Of a stretch of DNA of 61,069 bases, positions 25,198-32,868 are shown piece by piece. The notes under the pieces are model-generated. The model was not told the DNA's origin. It saw only the letters and a program-made list of their open reading frames with translations, and ran no database searches. Where the stretch lies: contig NZ_WTVK01000034.1 in assembly GCF_012910805.1 (NCBI RefSeq), forward strand, positions 1-61,069, in the 5' to 3' direction. The stretch's first letter is position 1, and every line of letters begins with the position of its first letter. The position numbers and the translations under genes are program-made. Source of the DNA: Aromatoleum evansii (GTDB taxonomy: Bacteria; Pseudomonadota; Gammaproteobacteria; Burkholderiales; Rhodocyclaceae).

Positions 25198-25222
25198 GGT
25201 GGTCTCCTTTCTGCGGCTGGGA

Positions 25223-26377
25223 TCAACGGGGGGTGATCGTGAGGGTGGCCGGCCCGTTGATATGGATGACGCGGCGTTGGCCGGTGCCGCCCGTCGGCAT
25301 GCCGTGGCCGATGTCCGTGGGGCGGGCGAGCGGCCGCGGCGGGCGCGCCCGGGCCCGGGCCAGGCTGGCGGCCATGCGCGGGCTCTGTGCGACACGCCGG
25401 GCCGCCTGCGGCAGGCCGCGGCGCACGACCTGCACGGCGCGTTGCGGGGTGGGCGCCTGACGCTGCGCCACGCGCGTCGCCGAACGGGCAAGGCCGGGCA
25501 GCGCGCGCACCGCCTGCGGGCCGCGCGAACGCACCAGCTCGCGTGCCGCCGCAGCCACGCCGCGCACCAGCGCCCGCCGGGAAGCCATCGACAGTTGTCC
25601 GACGTTGCGGAAGCCCAGCCCGCGCGCCGCCGCACGTGCGGCCAGGCCGACCGCCGCCGGCAGGGCTTCGTCGATGCCGTCCTCGAGGTAGAGGTCCGCC
25701 ACCGCGTCGAAGGCGTCATCGGCGCCCTCGCTCTGGCCCAGCAACTGGCTCAATTGAGCGAACAGGCCCTGCGCGCCGCCGGCCGCCTGGCCGAAGGAAC
25801 CGGCCAGCCCGCGGGCATGGCCCGCTGCGCGTCCGACGCCCTGGGCGGCGCGACCGACCTGCCCGAGTGCGTTCGCCGCGCCCGGAGCGCCGAGCATGCC
25901 GGCAAGCCGGGCAGCGGCCATCGCCGCCGGCGACACGGCGCCGGCCACCCGGCCGACGCGTCCGGCAACCCGCCCTGCCTGGCGCGCGAAACCGCGGGCG
26001 CGGCCGGCGATGCGGGCAACGCCGCCAAGGCCGCGGCTCATGACGCCGGCCGCGCGTCCCAGCCCGCCCAGCAGGCGGCCGAAGAACTCGTCGTCGTCGG
26101 CCGCGTCGAGCGCATCGGCCACCTCTTCCTCGAACGCGTTCCACAGCGCCATGTCGTCGACGCCCTCGTCCGCGCCTTCACCGAGATCGACGGCGGAATC
26201 GCCGAGGTCCGCGGCTTCGTCGCCGGACAGCTCCTCGCCGGCTGCGTCGTATTCGTCGGCAAAGGGATCGGAGCCGAAGTCCGCGCCGGCGTCCGCCTCG
26301 TCGAACGTGGCGGCCTCGTCCATGCCGTCGCCGACCGCGTCCGCGTCATCCATCAGGTTCGTGTCGAATGGTCCCAT
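25223..26377 (-). CDS. Bipolar acidic/Arg-rich, lysine-free protein, first gene of the operon
   Basis: I do not recognise this 384-residue protein. Residues 1-100 contain no Lys or Arg and are Asp/Glu-rich. The motif DDDEFFGRLLGGLGR (about 94-108) then opens a long Gly/Ala/Arg-rich part. An EDGIDEALPAAVG segment matches DEDGIDAAAPVLAG in the paralogue. The end, HINGPATLTITPR, also resembles it. Neither Lys nor Cys occurs in the whole chain. There is no signal peptide. It is the promoter-proximal gene, 494 bp away from the leader peptide of the divergent LuxR-type regulator. Confidence 0.78.
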   Translation of the reverse strand: MGPFDTNLMDDADAVGDGMDEAATFDEADAGADFGSDPFADEYDAAGEELSGDEAADLGDSAVDLGEGADEGVDDMALWNAFEEEVADALDAADDDEFFGRLLGGLGRAAGVMSRGLGGVARIAGRARGFARQAGRVAGRVGRVAGAVSPAAMAAARLAGMLGAPGAANALGQVGRAAQGVGRAAGHARGLAGSFGQAAGGAQGLFAQLSQLLGQSEGADDAFDAVADLYLEDGIDEALPAAVGLAARAAARGLGFRNVGQLSMASRRALVRGVAAAARELVRSRGPQAVRALPGLARSATRVAQRQAPTPQRAVQVVRRGLPQAARRVAQSPRMAASLARARARPPRPLARPTDIGHGMPTGGTGQRRVIHINGPATLTITPR

Positions 26378-26871
26378 CGCATGCCTCCGCAATCGATGCT
26401 GCCGCAGGGAGGGAACGGCGCGGCCCGCCCTGGGCGCATGCCTGATCCCGCCATGGCTGCACTCTAGGCAGGGGCGGCCGCTGGCGAAATCGCGCGATGT
26501 CGCTAGTCCGGAAAGGGGCGCCGGTGCGCGCCGGCGGGGTTGCGGGAGTGCCGATGGGGGCGGCAAAACGGGGGCGCGTGGACGTCCGCGAGCGGGTGTA
26601 CTAGCTCAAATTGGGTAGTCCGTTTATACCGTCTTCTGGGACTTGCGCTTTGCCGGGGCGTATGCCAAAAAGACAAAAACTTCATACCAAAGGGATGCGT
26701 CGCACCCCCGGCAGAGCGACAGATCGACCCGATCCCGTGGTCGAGGCGCAGTCTTGCTTGTGCAATCGTGGTGCAGCGCCGGACATTCCGCGCGAGAGCG
26801 CACGTCGAGCGAGGACGTCGCGGCGAACCGCCGCTGGCGTCTTCATCCGCACAGGTCAAAGAGGAAGAGAC
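26378..26871. other. Divergent intergenic region between the metallopeptidase operon and the LuxR regulator
   Basis: About 490 bp without a convincing gene. It holds an AT-richer patch around 26605-26700, including TATAAA-like sequence on the minus strand near 26625 that could be a -10 for the operon. The heptamer TAGTCCG occurs at 26504-26510 and 26616-26622 and could be a regulator site. I cannot place transcription starts with confidence. Open frames through this region lack ribosome sites and look non-coding. Confidence 0.45.
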
Positions 26872-26940
26872 ATGCAGCTGGGATTCTGCTGGGTCGGGCG
26901 TCGGGCAAGGCCGGATTTCGCGCGAGCGCCGTCGTCGTGA
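26872..26940 (+). CDS. Putative 22-residue leader peptide coupled to the LuxR regulator
   Basis: An ATG at 26872 lies a few bases after a strong GAGGAAGAG ribosome site. It opens a 22-codon frame (MQLGFCWVGRR...) ending in TGA at 26938-26940. This stop overlaps the GTG start of the regulator in a GTGA arrangement, which is typical of translational coupling. The regulator itself has no ribosome site of its own at that start. The alternative is that the peptide is the true N-terminus and the frame was shifted. Confidence 0.5.
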   Translation: MQLGFCWVGRRARPDFARAPSS

Positions 26941-27470
26941 CCGCCCATCGCAAGGATGGGGGTGAGCCGTTCGGGGCGCATGCCCGGGAGTCGGAGGGGG
27001 CCGCGCGCTGCGATGCCGGACGGGAGATCGGGCAGATCGAGCTGGCCGGGCGCACCTGCCGCGTCGTGCTCGTCGACGGCCTGATCCCGGGCCACCTCAC
27101 GACCGGAGGTGCCAAGGGCGTGCGCCTGACCTATGTGGACGGCGAAATCGCCCACTTCGAATTCGAGGGGCACCGCTACGCGGTGGTCGCGGACCCTGCG
27201 GGGCGTCCGGGCGTCGGCCCTTCCGCCGAAGCGCTTGCCCATGCCGCGCCGGACATCGCCAGGGTGCTGACCAGCCGGGAACTGCAGATCGTCCAGCTGC
27301 TGTGCATGGGCTATCTGACCAAGCAGGTGGCCGATCGGCTGCGCATCAGCGAATTCACCGTGCGGTCCTACCTCAAGACGGTGTATGCGAAGCTGGGGGT
27401 GCGTTCGCGTGCGGCGCTGGTGTTCCGCTACATGAAGACCTTCAACGGCGGGAACGAGCGGCTCGAATGA
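26937..27470 (+). CDS. LuxR-type (GerE HTH) transcriptional regulator
   Basis: This protein of about 177 residues has a C-terminal LuxR/NarL helix-turn-helix at about 108-165, with LTSRELQIVQLLCMGY, VADRLRISEFTVRSYLKTVYAKLGV and RAALVFRY. The N-terminal 100 residues form a small domain of unknown type (IELAGRTCRVVLV, AHFEFEGHRYAVV), with no phosphoacceptor receiver domain. The GTG at 26937 overlaps the leader peptide stop. The frame is open upstream, but without a ribosome site. Being divergent from the seven-gene operon, it is that operon's most likely regulator. Confidence 0.82.
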   Translation: MTAHRKDGGEPFGAHARESEGAARCDAGREIGQIELAGRTCRVVLVDGLIPGHLTTGGAKGVRLTYVDGEIAHFEFEGHRYAVVADPAGRPGVGPSAEALAHAAPDIARVLTSRELQIVQLLCMGYLTKQVADRLRISEFTVRSYLKTVYAKLGVRSRAALVFRYMKTFNGGNERLE

Positions 27471-27490
27471 GCCGGCGCCGGGCGCCGGCT
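27470..27490. terminator. Perfect hairpin immediately after the LuxR gene
   Basis: AGCCGGCGCC and GGCGCCGGCT form a 10-bp perfect stem starting at the last base of the stop codon. There is no T-run, so this is a likely but not classical terminator between the convergent luxR-type gene and ubiT. Confidence 0.5.
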
Positions 27491-27521
27491 GCGCGCCAGG
27501 GCGCGGTCGCGCAAGGGGGGC

Positions 27522-27548
27522 GGGGCGCGGCCGTGCGGCCGGCGCCCC
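27522..27548. terminator. GC-rich hairpin between convergent luxR-type and ubiT genes
   Basis: GGGGCGC-GGCC and GGCC-GGCGCCCC pair around a GTGC loop about 10 bp downstream of the ubiT stop. No T-run follows on either strand. It probably helps end transcription from one or both sides. Confidence 0.45.
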
Positions 27549-27557
27549 GTGCTCGCG

Positions 27558-28061
27558 TCAGTGCGCGCCGAGCGACTGCTGCGGGCGGTTGCGCGTCAGC
27601 GGGTTCAGGCGGCGCAGCACGCTGGAAGGTGCGTATTCCGCGTGCAGGGCGTCCCAGTCGATCGCGTCCAGCGTGTTCTTGACCAGCAGGCCGAGGTCGG
27701 TGGCGCCTTCCATCAGCAGGCGGCGGCCGAAGAACAGCGTGTCGGGGTCTTCCTCGCGCAGCGCCAGCGCGATGTAGTCGCGCACGTTGGCAGTGAGCGT
27801 GAGGTCGGGCTCGCCGCCGCTCGCCAGCGGTACGAAGCCGCGCGGGCCGAGGGTGAAGTCCAGCGTCAGGCCGGCGTCGCGCACGCGCATGCGCAGGTGG
27901 CGGCCGGTCAGCGACTCGAGGTCCTCGCGCGACAGCACGCGACCGAGCGCGAGGTTGAGCGCCGTGGTCAGCGCCAGCGTGGGCGGGCGCTGCGGCAGGT
28001 GCGACGCGAGGCGCGCGAGCGGCGCGGGGAGCGTGAAGGCCGGGATGCGGAAGCTGCTCAT
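27558..28061 (-). CDS. ubiT: O2-independent ubiquinone biosynthesis accessory factor UbiT (SCP2 domain)
   Basis: This 167-residue protein has a sterol carrier protein 2-like lipid-binding fold. The central part (LTGRHLRMRVRDAGLTLDFTL, DLTLTANVRDYIALAL, DPDTLFFGRRLLMEGATDLGLLVKNTLD) matches UbiT well. UbiT binds lipids and, with UbiU and UbiV, permits ubiquinone synthesis without oxygen. The gene is third in the ubiUVT operon, 25 bp after ubiV. The identity is secured by its neighbours. Confidence 0.93.
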   Translation of the reverse strand: MSSFRIPAFTLPAPLARLASHLPQRPPTLALTTALNLALGRVLSREDLESLTGRHLRMRVRDAGLTLDFTLGPRGFVPLASGGEPDLTLTANVRDYIALALREEDPDTLFFGRRLLMEGATDLGLLVKNTLDAIDWDALHAEYAPSSVLRRLNPLTRNRPQQSLGAH

Positions 28062-28086
28062 CGGATGTGACTCCAGGAAAACGAAA

Positions 28087-28983
28087 TCAGGCGGAGACGT
28101 ACTGTTCGACGCCGGGGCGGCCGTGCCAGAAGCCGTTGCACGGCGCCTCGACCATCAGCGCCTTGCTCTGGCCGAAGGCGTCCTGCGGCGACAGCTTGCC
28201 GGCGACCGCGTCGCGGAAGAGCTCGAGCACGCGCACGGTGTCGTCGCCCTGTGGGCTCACGCGCAGCACCTGGGCGGTCTCGCGCAGCTTGGGCAGGTCG
28301 CCGAGCAGGTTATGCACGCGTGCCGACTGCGTCTGCACGCCGTTGAGGGTCAGGAAGGCCTCGCCTTCGCGGGTGCGCAGCACCAGGCCGTCCTTCATGC
28401 CCAGGCAGCGGAACTCGCAGGTGTCCTTCTGCAGGTTGTAGTGGCGGGCGGTGAAGCAGCGCGCCGAATGGGCGAGCGGTAGCCGCCCCCAGGCGAGCAC
28501 TTCGGTCTCGATCGCGGGGGCGCCGGAGGCGAGGAGTTCGGCGAGCACCGCGCCGGACATCTCGGGCGGCGCCATCCAGCGCGTCGCGCCCGCTTCGGCC
28601 AGCATCGACAGCGTCTGCGGGTTGAAGATGTTGAGCGTCGGGCCGGCGATCCAGTCGCGGCGGCCGGCCTTGGTCAGCAGCTGCACCGCCGACATGTCGT
28701 TGGCTTCGACGCGGAATTCGTCCTGCGCGACGACGCGGCGCAGGGCCTTGAGGTCGGATTCGGATTCGATCAGCGACTGCGAGGACAGCACGGCTTCCTT
28801 GCCGGCGGCCTTGAGCATCGCCGCGACTTCGAGCCAGTCTTCGGCGCGCAGTTCGTGGCGGCGCGAGCACACCGTTTCGCCGAGATAGACGATGTCGGCG
28901 GGACTTTCCGCGACCTGTGCGTAGAAGTCGAGTGTCTGCTGACGCGACCAGTAGTAGAGCAGGGGACCCAGGGCAATTTTCAT
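28087..28983 (-). CDS. ubiV: O2-independent ubiquinone hydroxylation protein UbiV (U32-like)
   Basis: This 298-residue U32-family protein starts MKIALGPLLYYW. Four conserved Cys fit the [4Fe-4S] ligands known for UbiV: C39 in ETVCSRRHEL, then SARCFTARH and TCEFRC. UbiV works as a heterodimer with UbiU in the oxygen-independent ring hydroxylations, using prephenate as oxygen donor in E. coli. It starts 5 bp after the ubiU stop. Confidence 0.95.
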   Translation of the reverse strand: MKIALGPLLYYWSRQQTLDFYAQVAESPADIVYLGETVCSRRHELRAEDWLEVAAMLKAAGKEAVLSSQSLIESESDLKALRRVVAQDEFRVEANDMSAVQLLTKAGRRDWIAGPTLNIFNPQTLSMLAEAGATRWMAPPEMSGAVLAELLASGAPAIETEVLAWGRLPLAHSARCFTARHYNLQKDTCEFRCLGMKDGLVLRTREGEAFLTLNGVQTQSARVHNLLGDLPKLRETAQVLRVSPQGDDTVRVLELFRDAVAGKLSPQDAFGQSKALMVEAPCNGFWHGRPGVEQYVSA

Positions 28984-28988
28984 CGTGT

Positions 28989-30002
28989 TCACTTCCACGG
29001 CCGGTAGTACGCGCCGAGCGTGTGGCTGCGGCCTTCGGAAACCTTGTCGAGTTCGGCGATCCAGGCGGGCTGCACCTTGAAGCCGTCGGCGTCGCGCATG
29101 ACCTTGTCGATCGCCTCGCGCCAGACCTTGGTGACCTGCGCGACGTAGGCCGGGCTGCGCTGGCGGCCTTCGATCTTGATCGCGCGCACGCCGGCGCGGG
29201 CGAGTTCGGGCAGCAGTTCCAGCGTGTTGAGGCTGGTCGGTTCCTCGATCGCGTAGTAGGTCTCGCCGTTCACGTCGAAGCGGCCCTTGCACAGGGTCGG
29301 GTAGCCGGCGCGCTCGCCGTCGTCGAAGCGGTCGATGAGGATGCCGTTGAGCCGTGTTTCCATGCCCTTGGGCGTCTGTTCCCAGCGCACGTGCTTGCCC
29401 GGCGAGCAGGCGCCGTTGCAGTTGGGCGATTCGCCGGTCGCGTAGGCGGACAACGCGCAGCGCCCTTCGACCATCACGCACAGGCCGCCGAAGCCGAACA
29501 CCTCGATCTCGACCTGGGTGTTGGCGATGACGTGCTGCACCTGCGGCAGCGACAGCACGCGCGGCAGCACCGCGCGCTGGACGCCGAAGCGCTCGGCGTA
29601 GAAGTTGATCGCCTCGTAGGTGGTCGCGGAGCCCTGCACGGAGAGGTGCAGGCGCAGCTGCGGGTGCTTCTTCTGCGCGTAGGCCATCAGGCCGGGGTCG
29701 GCGACGATGATCGCGTCGATGCCGAGGTCGGCGGCGCGGTCCACCGCGGCGGTCCAGCCGGACCAGTTGCCGGCCTGCGGATAGGTGTTGAGGGCGACGA
29801 GGACCTTGCGCTTGCGGTCGTGGGCGTAGCGCACGCCTTCGGTCATCGCCTTGGCGTCGAAGTTCAGGCCGGTGAAGTTGCGCGCGTTGGTCGCGTCCTT
29901 GAAGCCGAGGTAGACGCAGTCGGCTCCATGGTCGACGGCCGTCTTCAGCGCCGGCAGGCTACCTGCCGGGCAGACGAGTTCGATTTTCGTATTGGAGGTC
30001 AT
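28989..30002 (-). CDS. ubiU: O2-independent ubiquinone hydroxylation protein UbiU (U32-like)
   Basis: This 337-residue U32-family protein has the LVCPAGSLPALKTAVDHGADCVYLG start, FGFGGLCVMVEGRCALS and PNCNGACSPGK segments and a further Cys in LCKGRFD, which together match the [4Fe-4S] ligands of UbiU. It is the first gene of ubiUVT. The ATG at 30002 has an AGGTC-type site close by; an upstream ATG at 30035 is possible but less likely. An FNR-like box lies 57 bp upstream. UbiUVT lets denitrifiers make ubiquinone anaerobically. Confidence 0.95.
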   Translation of the reverse strand: MTSNTKIELVCPAGSLPALKTAVDHGADCVYLGFKDATNARNFTGLNFDAKAMTEGVRYAHDRKRKVLVALNTYPQAGNWSGWTAAVDRAADLGIDAIIVADPGLMAYAQKKHPQLRLHLSVQGSATTYEAINFYAERFGVQRAVLPRVLSLPQVQHVIANTQVEIEVFGFGGLCVMVEGRCALSAYATGESPNCNGACSPGKHVRWEQTPKGMETRLNGILIDRFDDGERAGYPTLCKGRFDVNGETYYAIEEPTSLNTLELLPELARAGVRAIKIEGRQRSPAYVAQVTKVWREAIDKVMRDADGFKVQPAWIAELDKVSEGRSHTLGAYYRPWK

Positions 30003-30058
30003 GGCGGGGGTTGGGGAAAAAAGCTCCGCAACCATAGTTCGCCGGCGTCCGGCCCGCG

Positions 30059-30072
30059 TTGACGGGAATCAA
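30059..30072 (-). promoter_or_regulatory. FNR/ANR-like box upstream of ubiUVT
   Basis: TTGACGGGAATCAA matches the FNR consensus TTGAT-N4-ATCAA with one mismatch. It ends 57 bp upstream of the ubiU start, a suitable place for activation. E. coli ubiUVT is FNR-controlled, so the site fits the gene function. Confidence 0.7.
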
Positions 30073-30141
30073 GGGGTGTGGCGTTTCGGGGGCACAAAGG
30101 CCGGGGCACGGCCCGCGTGCGTGCCCCCGGCACGGCCTTGC

Positions 30142-30963
30142 TTACTTCGTCGCGTTGGGGAAGAACAGCTGCTCGCCGCCGATCTTGTACTCGGCGATGG
30201 CCGTCTGGCCGGCCGGCGAGACGATCCAGTCGATGAACTGCTGACCCATTTCACGCTTCACGTGCGGGTGCTTCGCGGGGTTCACGAGGATCACGCCGTA
30301 CTGGTTGAACAGGCGCTTGTCGCCCTCGACGGCGATCGTGAGGTCCTGGCGGTTCTTGAACGACAGCCAGGTGCCACGGTCGGCGAGGATGTAGGCGCCG
30401 AGCGAGGCGGCCATGTTGAGCGCGGGGCCCATGCCGGAGCCCGAGTCGCGGTACCACGGGCCCTTCGCCTGCTCGAGGTCGATGCCAGCCATCTTCCACA
30501 GGCGCAGTTCGGCCGCGTGCGTGCCGCTCTTGTCGCCGCGCGACACGAAGGGCGCCTTCGCGGCCTCGACCTTCTTCAGCGCCTCGACGATGTCGCGCCC
30601 GCCGGCGACCCTGGCCGGATCCGCCTTCGCGCCGACGAGGATGAAGTCGTTGTACATCACTTCCTTGCGCTCGACGCCGAAGCCGTCGGCGACGAATTTC
30701 TCCTCGGCGACGCGGTCATGCACGAACACCACGTCGGCGTCGCCACGGCGCCCGGTGTCGAGCGCCTGGCCGGTGCCGAGCGCGACGACGCGGACCTTGA
30801 AGCCCGCCTGCTGCTCGAAGCGCGGCAGCAGGTGGCCGAACAGTCCCGACTGTTCGGTCGAGGTGGTGGATGCGACGGTGATGAATTTGTCTTCGGCGTG
30901 CACGGCGGCGATGCCCAGCAGGCAGGCGCAGGCGAGGAGCAGGGGGCGGAACAGATTTGCCAT
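30142..30963 (-). CDS. Periplasmic tungstate/molybdate-type binding protein (TupA-like)
   Basis: This 273-residue protein has a signal peptide (about residues 1-23, ending in AVHAE). The TupA-type oxyanion loop TTSTEQSGLF comes next, with FVSRGDKSGTHAAELRLW and PWYRDSGSGMGPALNMA further on. Both are features of the PBP2 tungstate-binding subgroup. The permease and ATPase (TupB, TupC) are not adjacent, so it must use components encoded elsewhere or has lost them. A regulator is divergent from it. Tungstate is the best guess; molybdate or another oxyanion cannot be excluded. Confidence 0.88.
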   Translation of the reverse strand: MANLFRPLLLACACLLGIAAVHAEDKFITVASTTSTEQSGLFGHLLPRFEQQAGFKVRVVALGTGQALDTGRRGDADVVFVHDRVAEEKFVADGFGVERKEVMYNDFILVGAKADPARVAGGRDIVEALKKVEAAKAPFVSRGDKSGTHAAELRLWKMAGIDLEQAKGPWYRDSGSGMGPALNMAASLGAYILADRGTWLSFKNRQDLTIAVEGDKRLFNQYGVILVNPAKHPHVKREMGQQFIDWIVSPAGQTAIAEYKIGGEQLFFPNATK

Positions 30964-30983
30964 CAAGGGTCTCCGTGGTCTTA

Positions 30984-31004
30984 TGGTTCCAAGCACTTGT
31001 ACCA
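30984..31004. promoter_or_regulatory. Candidate operator upstream of the TupA-like gene
   Basis: TGGT-TC-CAAG-CA-CTTG-T-ACCA is an inverted repeat with one base of asymmetry, 21 bp upstream of the binding-protein start. It lies in the 282-bp gap to the divergent HTH regulator. Placement suggests an operator, but this is a single weak dyad. Confidence 0.3.
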
Positions 31005-31245
31005 AAACCCGCGCAGGCGTGCCCGGACTGCGCCAGGCGTGGTGTGGTGGCCTATGCACGGTGTTGCATAGGATGGCGGGAGCTTCTCCGCGCTGCGGCC
31101 GCCGGCATGCTGCAGGAATCGCCTCGTGGCGCGGTGCGCTGCGCCTGGTGAAGCGGCAGAAAGACCTGTTGCTTTTTGTGCATGCGCGGCATGCGTGCGC
31201 AGGACCGCGGGCAAGGGCGAGGGGATTTTCGGTTAAGCTCGATGC

Positions 31246-32349
31246 ATGGGCGTGACACTCGATTACCGTTTCGTCGCCGGCAGCGAGGATGCGCAGCCGG
31301 GCGGCGCCTTGCAGCTGGGCAATCCGCTGACCGCGATGCTCGACGCGATCCGCGTGCAGGGCTCGATCGCCAGGGCAGCGGAGCAACTCGGGGTGTCCTA
31401 CCGCCATCTGTGGGGCGAGTTGCGGCGTCACGAGGCCGCCTTCGGCCAGGCGCTGATCGCCGGCGGGCAGGGGCGCGCGGCGCGGCTGTCGGAGTTCGGG
31501 GAAAGGCTGCTGTGGGCCGAGAAGCGCGCGCTGGCGCGCCTGCTGCCGCAGGCCGAAAGCCTGGCCGGGGTGCTGGACCGCGAGCTGCTGCTGGCGGTGG
31601 ATCCGGGGCTGGACGTGATGCGCACGGCCGCGAGCCACGACCTGCTGTTCGGCGGCTTGCGCGATGCATTGCTGCGCGATGCACGGGTACTGCTGGACGT
31701 GGATTACGTCGGCAGCACCCAGGCGCTGCAGCGGCTCAACGCGGGCGGCTGCACGCTCGCCGGCATCCACCTGCCGCTCGACGACGAGAAGCTGTGCCGG
31801 CGCGGATCGCTGATCCATGCCGCGATCGGGCGCGAACTGCGCCTGGGCGTGCACAAGCTGATCCGCTTCGCGCGGCGCGAGCAGGGCCTGATCGTCGCGC
31901 CCGGCAACCCGCGCGGGCTGGCGGTGCTCGAGGATCTCGCGCGGACGGACATCGTCTTCGTGAACCGGCTGAAGGGTTCCGGCACGCGCCTGGTGTTCGA
32001 CGAGCTGCTGGCGCGGGCGCGCATGTCGCCGGCGGCGATCGCGGGCTATGCGAGCGAGGAACACACGCACCTGTCGGTCGCCGCGCATGTGGCGGCGGGC
32101 AGCGCCGACTGCGGCTTCGGCCTGCGTGCGGCGGCACAGCGCTTCGGCCTCGACTTCGTGCCGCTGGCGCACGAGCAGTACTTCCTCGTGTGCCTCAAGG
32201 ACGGGCTGGAGTCGCCGGGCATGCGCGCGGTGCTCGACGCCCTGCGCAGCGACGCTTTCCGTCGTCTGGCGGAGGCGCAGCCGGGCTACGACGCGGCTGC
32301 TGCGGGCGAGATCGTGTCGCTGCGGCGCACCTTGCCCTGGTACAAGTAG
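31246..32349 (+). CDS. ModE-like HTH regulator fused to a periplasmic-binding-type domain
   Basis: This 367-residue protein has an N-terminal ModE/LysR-like winged helix (about 22-100, with LDAIRVQGSIARAAEQLGVSYRHLW). A PBP-like ligand domain fills about 105-360, containing FVNRLKGSGTRLVFDELL, the motif used in molybdate/tungstate-related binding domains. This architecture is found in oxyanion-responsive one-component regulators. It is divergent from the TupA-like gene and probably controls it in response to tungstate or molybdate. Nothing here shows whether it activates or represses. Confidence 0.85.
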   Translation: MGVTLDYRFVAGSEDAQPGGALQLGNPLTAMLDAIRVQGSIARAAEQLGVSYRHLWGELRRHEAAFGQALIAGGQGRAARLSEFGERLLWAEKRALARLLPQAESLAGVLDRELLLAVDPGLDVMRTAASHDLLFGGLRDALLRDARVLLDVDYVGSTQALQRLNAGGCTLAGIHLPLDDEKLCRRGSLIHAAIGRELRLGVHKLIRFARREQGLIVAPGNPRGLAVLEDLARTDIVFVNRLKGSGTRLVFDELLARARMSPAAIAGYASEEHTHLSVAAHVAAGSADCGFGLRAAAQRFGLDFVPLAHEQYFLVCLKDGLESPGMRAVLDALRSDAFRRLAEAQPGYDAAAAGEIVSLRRTLPWYK

Positions 32350-32353
32350 AGGG

Positions 32354-32698
32354 CTAGTACAACTCGGGGAAGCGTTCGAGCCACAGCCAGTCGACCGTGA
32401 GCACGAGTGCGACCAGCAGCGTCCAGGTGGCGAAGATGAAGCAGCCGGCCGCGGGCACGGCAAGGCCGAACTGATCCAGCGCGCCGCCGACGGCCATCGC
32501 GAACACCGTCAGGAAGCTCCATTTCGCGACGAAGCCGGGCAGATAGCGGCGCATCGCACGGTTGTGGCGGTAGTTCTGCTGGCGTTCCATGCGGCCGCCG
32601 CGGGTGACGTCGCGGAAGTACTGGAAGGGCCAGAGGTAACGGTAGAGCAGGTAGGGGAAGGATGGAGCCGCGTTGTGCCCGTCGATCTCGGTGCCCAT
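32354..32698 (-). CDS. Small two-span membrane protein of unknown function
   Basis: This 114-residue protein has a hydrophilic Arg/Tyr-rich N-terminal half (about 15-55). Two hydrophobic spans follow at about 58-78 and 82-103, and the end is WLERFPELY. A GGGAGGGG ribosome site precedes the ATG at 32698. It converges with the HTH regulator gene, with only 4 bp between their ends. I do not recognise the family. Confidence 0.7.
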   Translation of the reverse strand: MGTEIDGHNAAPSFPYLLYRYLWPFQYFRDVTRGGRMERQQNYRHNRAMRRYLPGFVAKWSFLTVFAMAVGGALDQFGLAVPAAGCFIFATWTLLVALVLTVDWLWLERFPELY

Positions 32699-32868
32699 GT
32701 GCCCCTCCCTTGGTCGCATTGCCGCCGGCGAATGCCTACTTTGATCCCATCCGCGGAAAACGTCACCGTCCGGCGGATGAAATTTACGTTTTTTGGGCAA
32801 TGCCGCACGACGGGTGCAGGGCGGCACCCGCAAGGCGTGGCTGCGTCCGGGATCCGCGAACGCACTCT

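Noticed and set aside
18177-26377. A prophage remnant or contractile injection system
   Set aside because: No sheath, tube, baseplate, tail, terminase or integrase genes, and no attachment-site repeats, are visible in or around the cluster.
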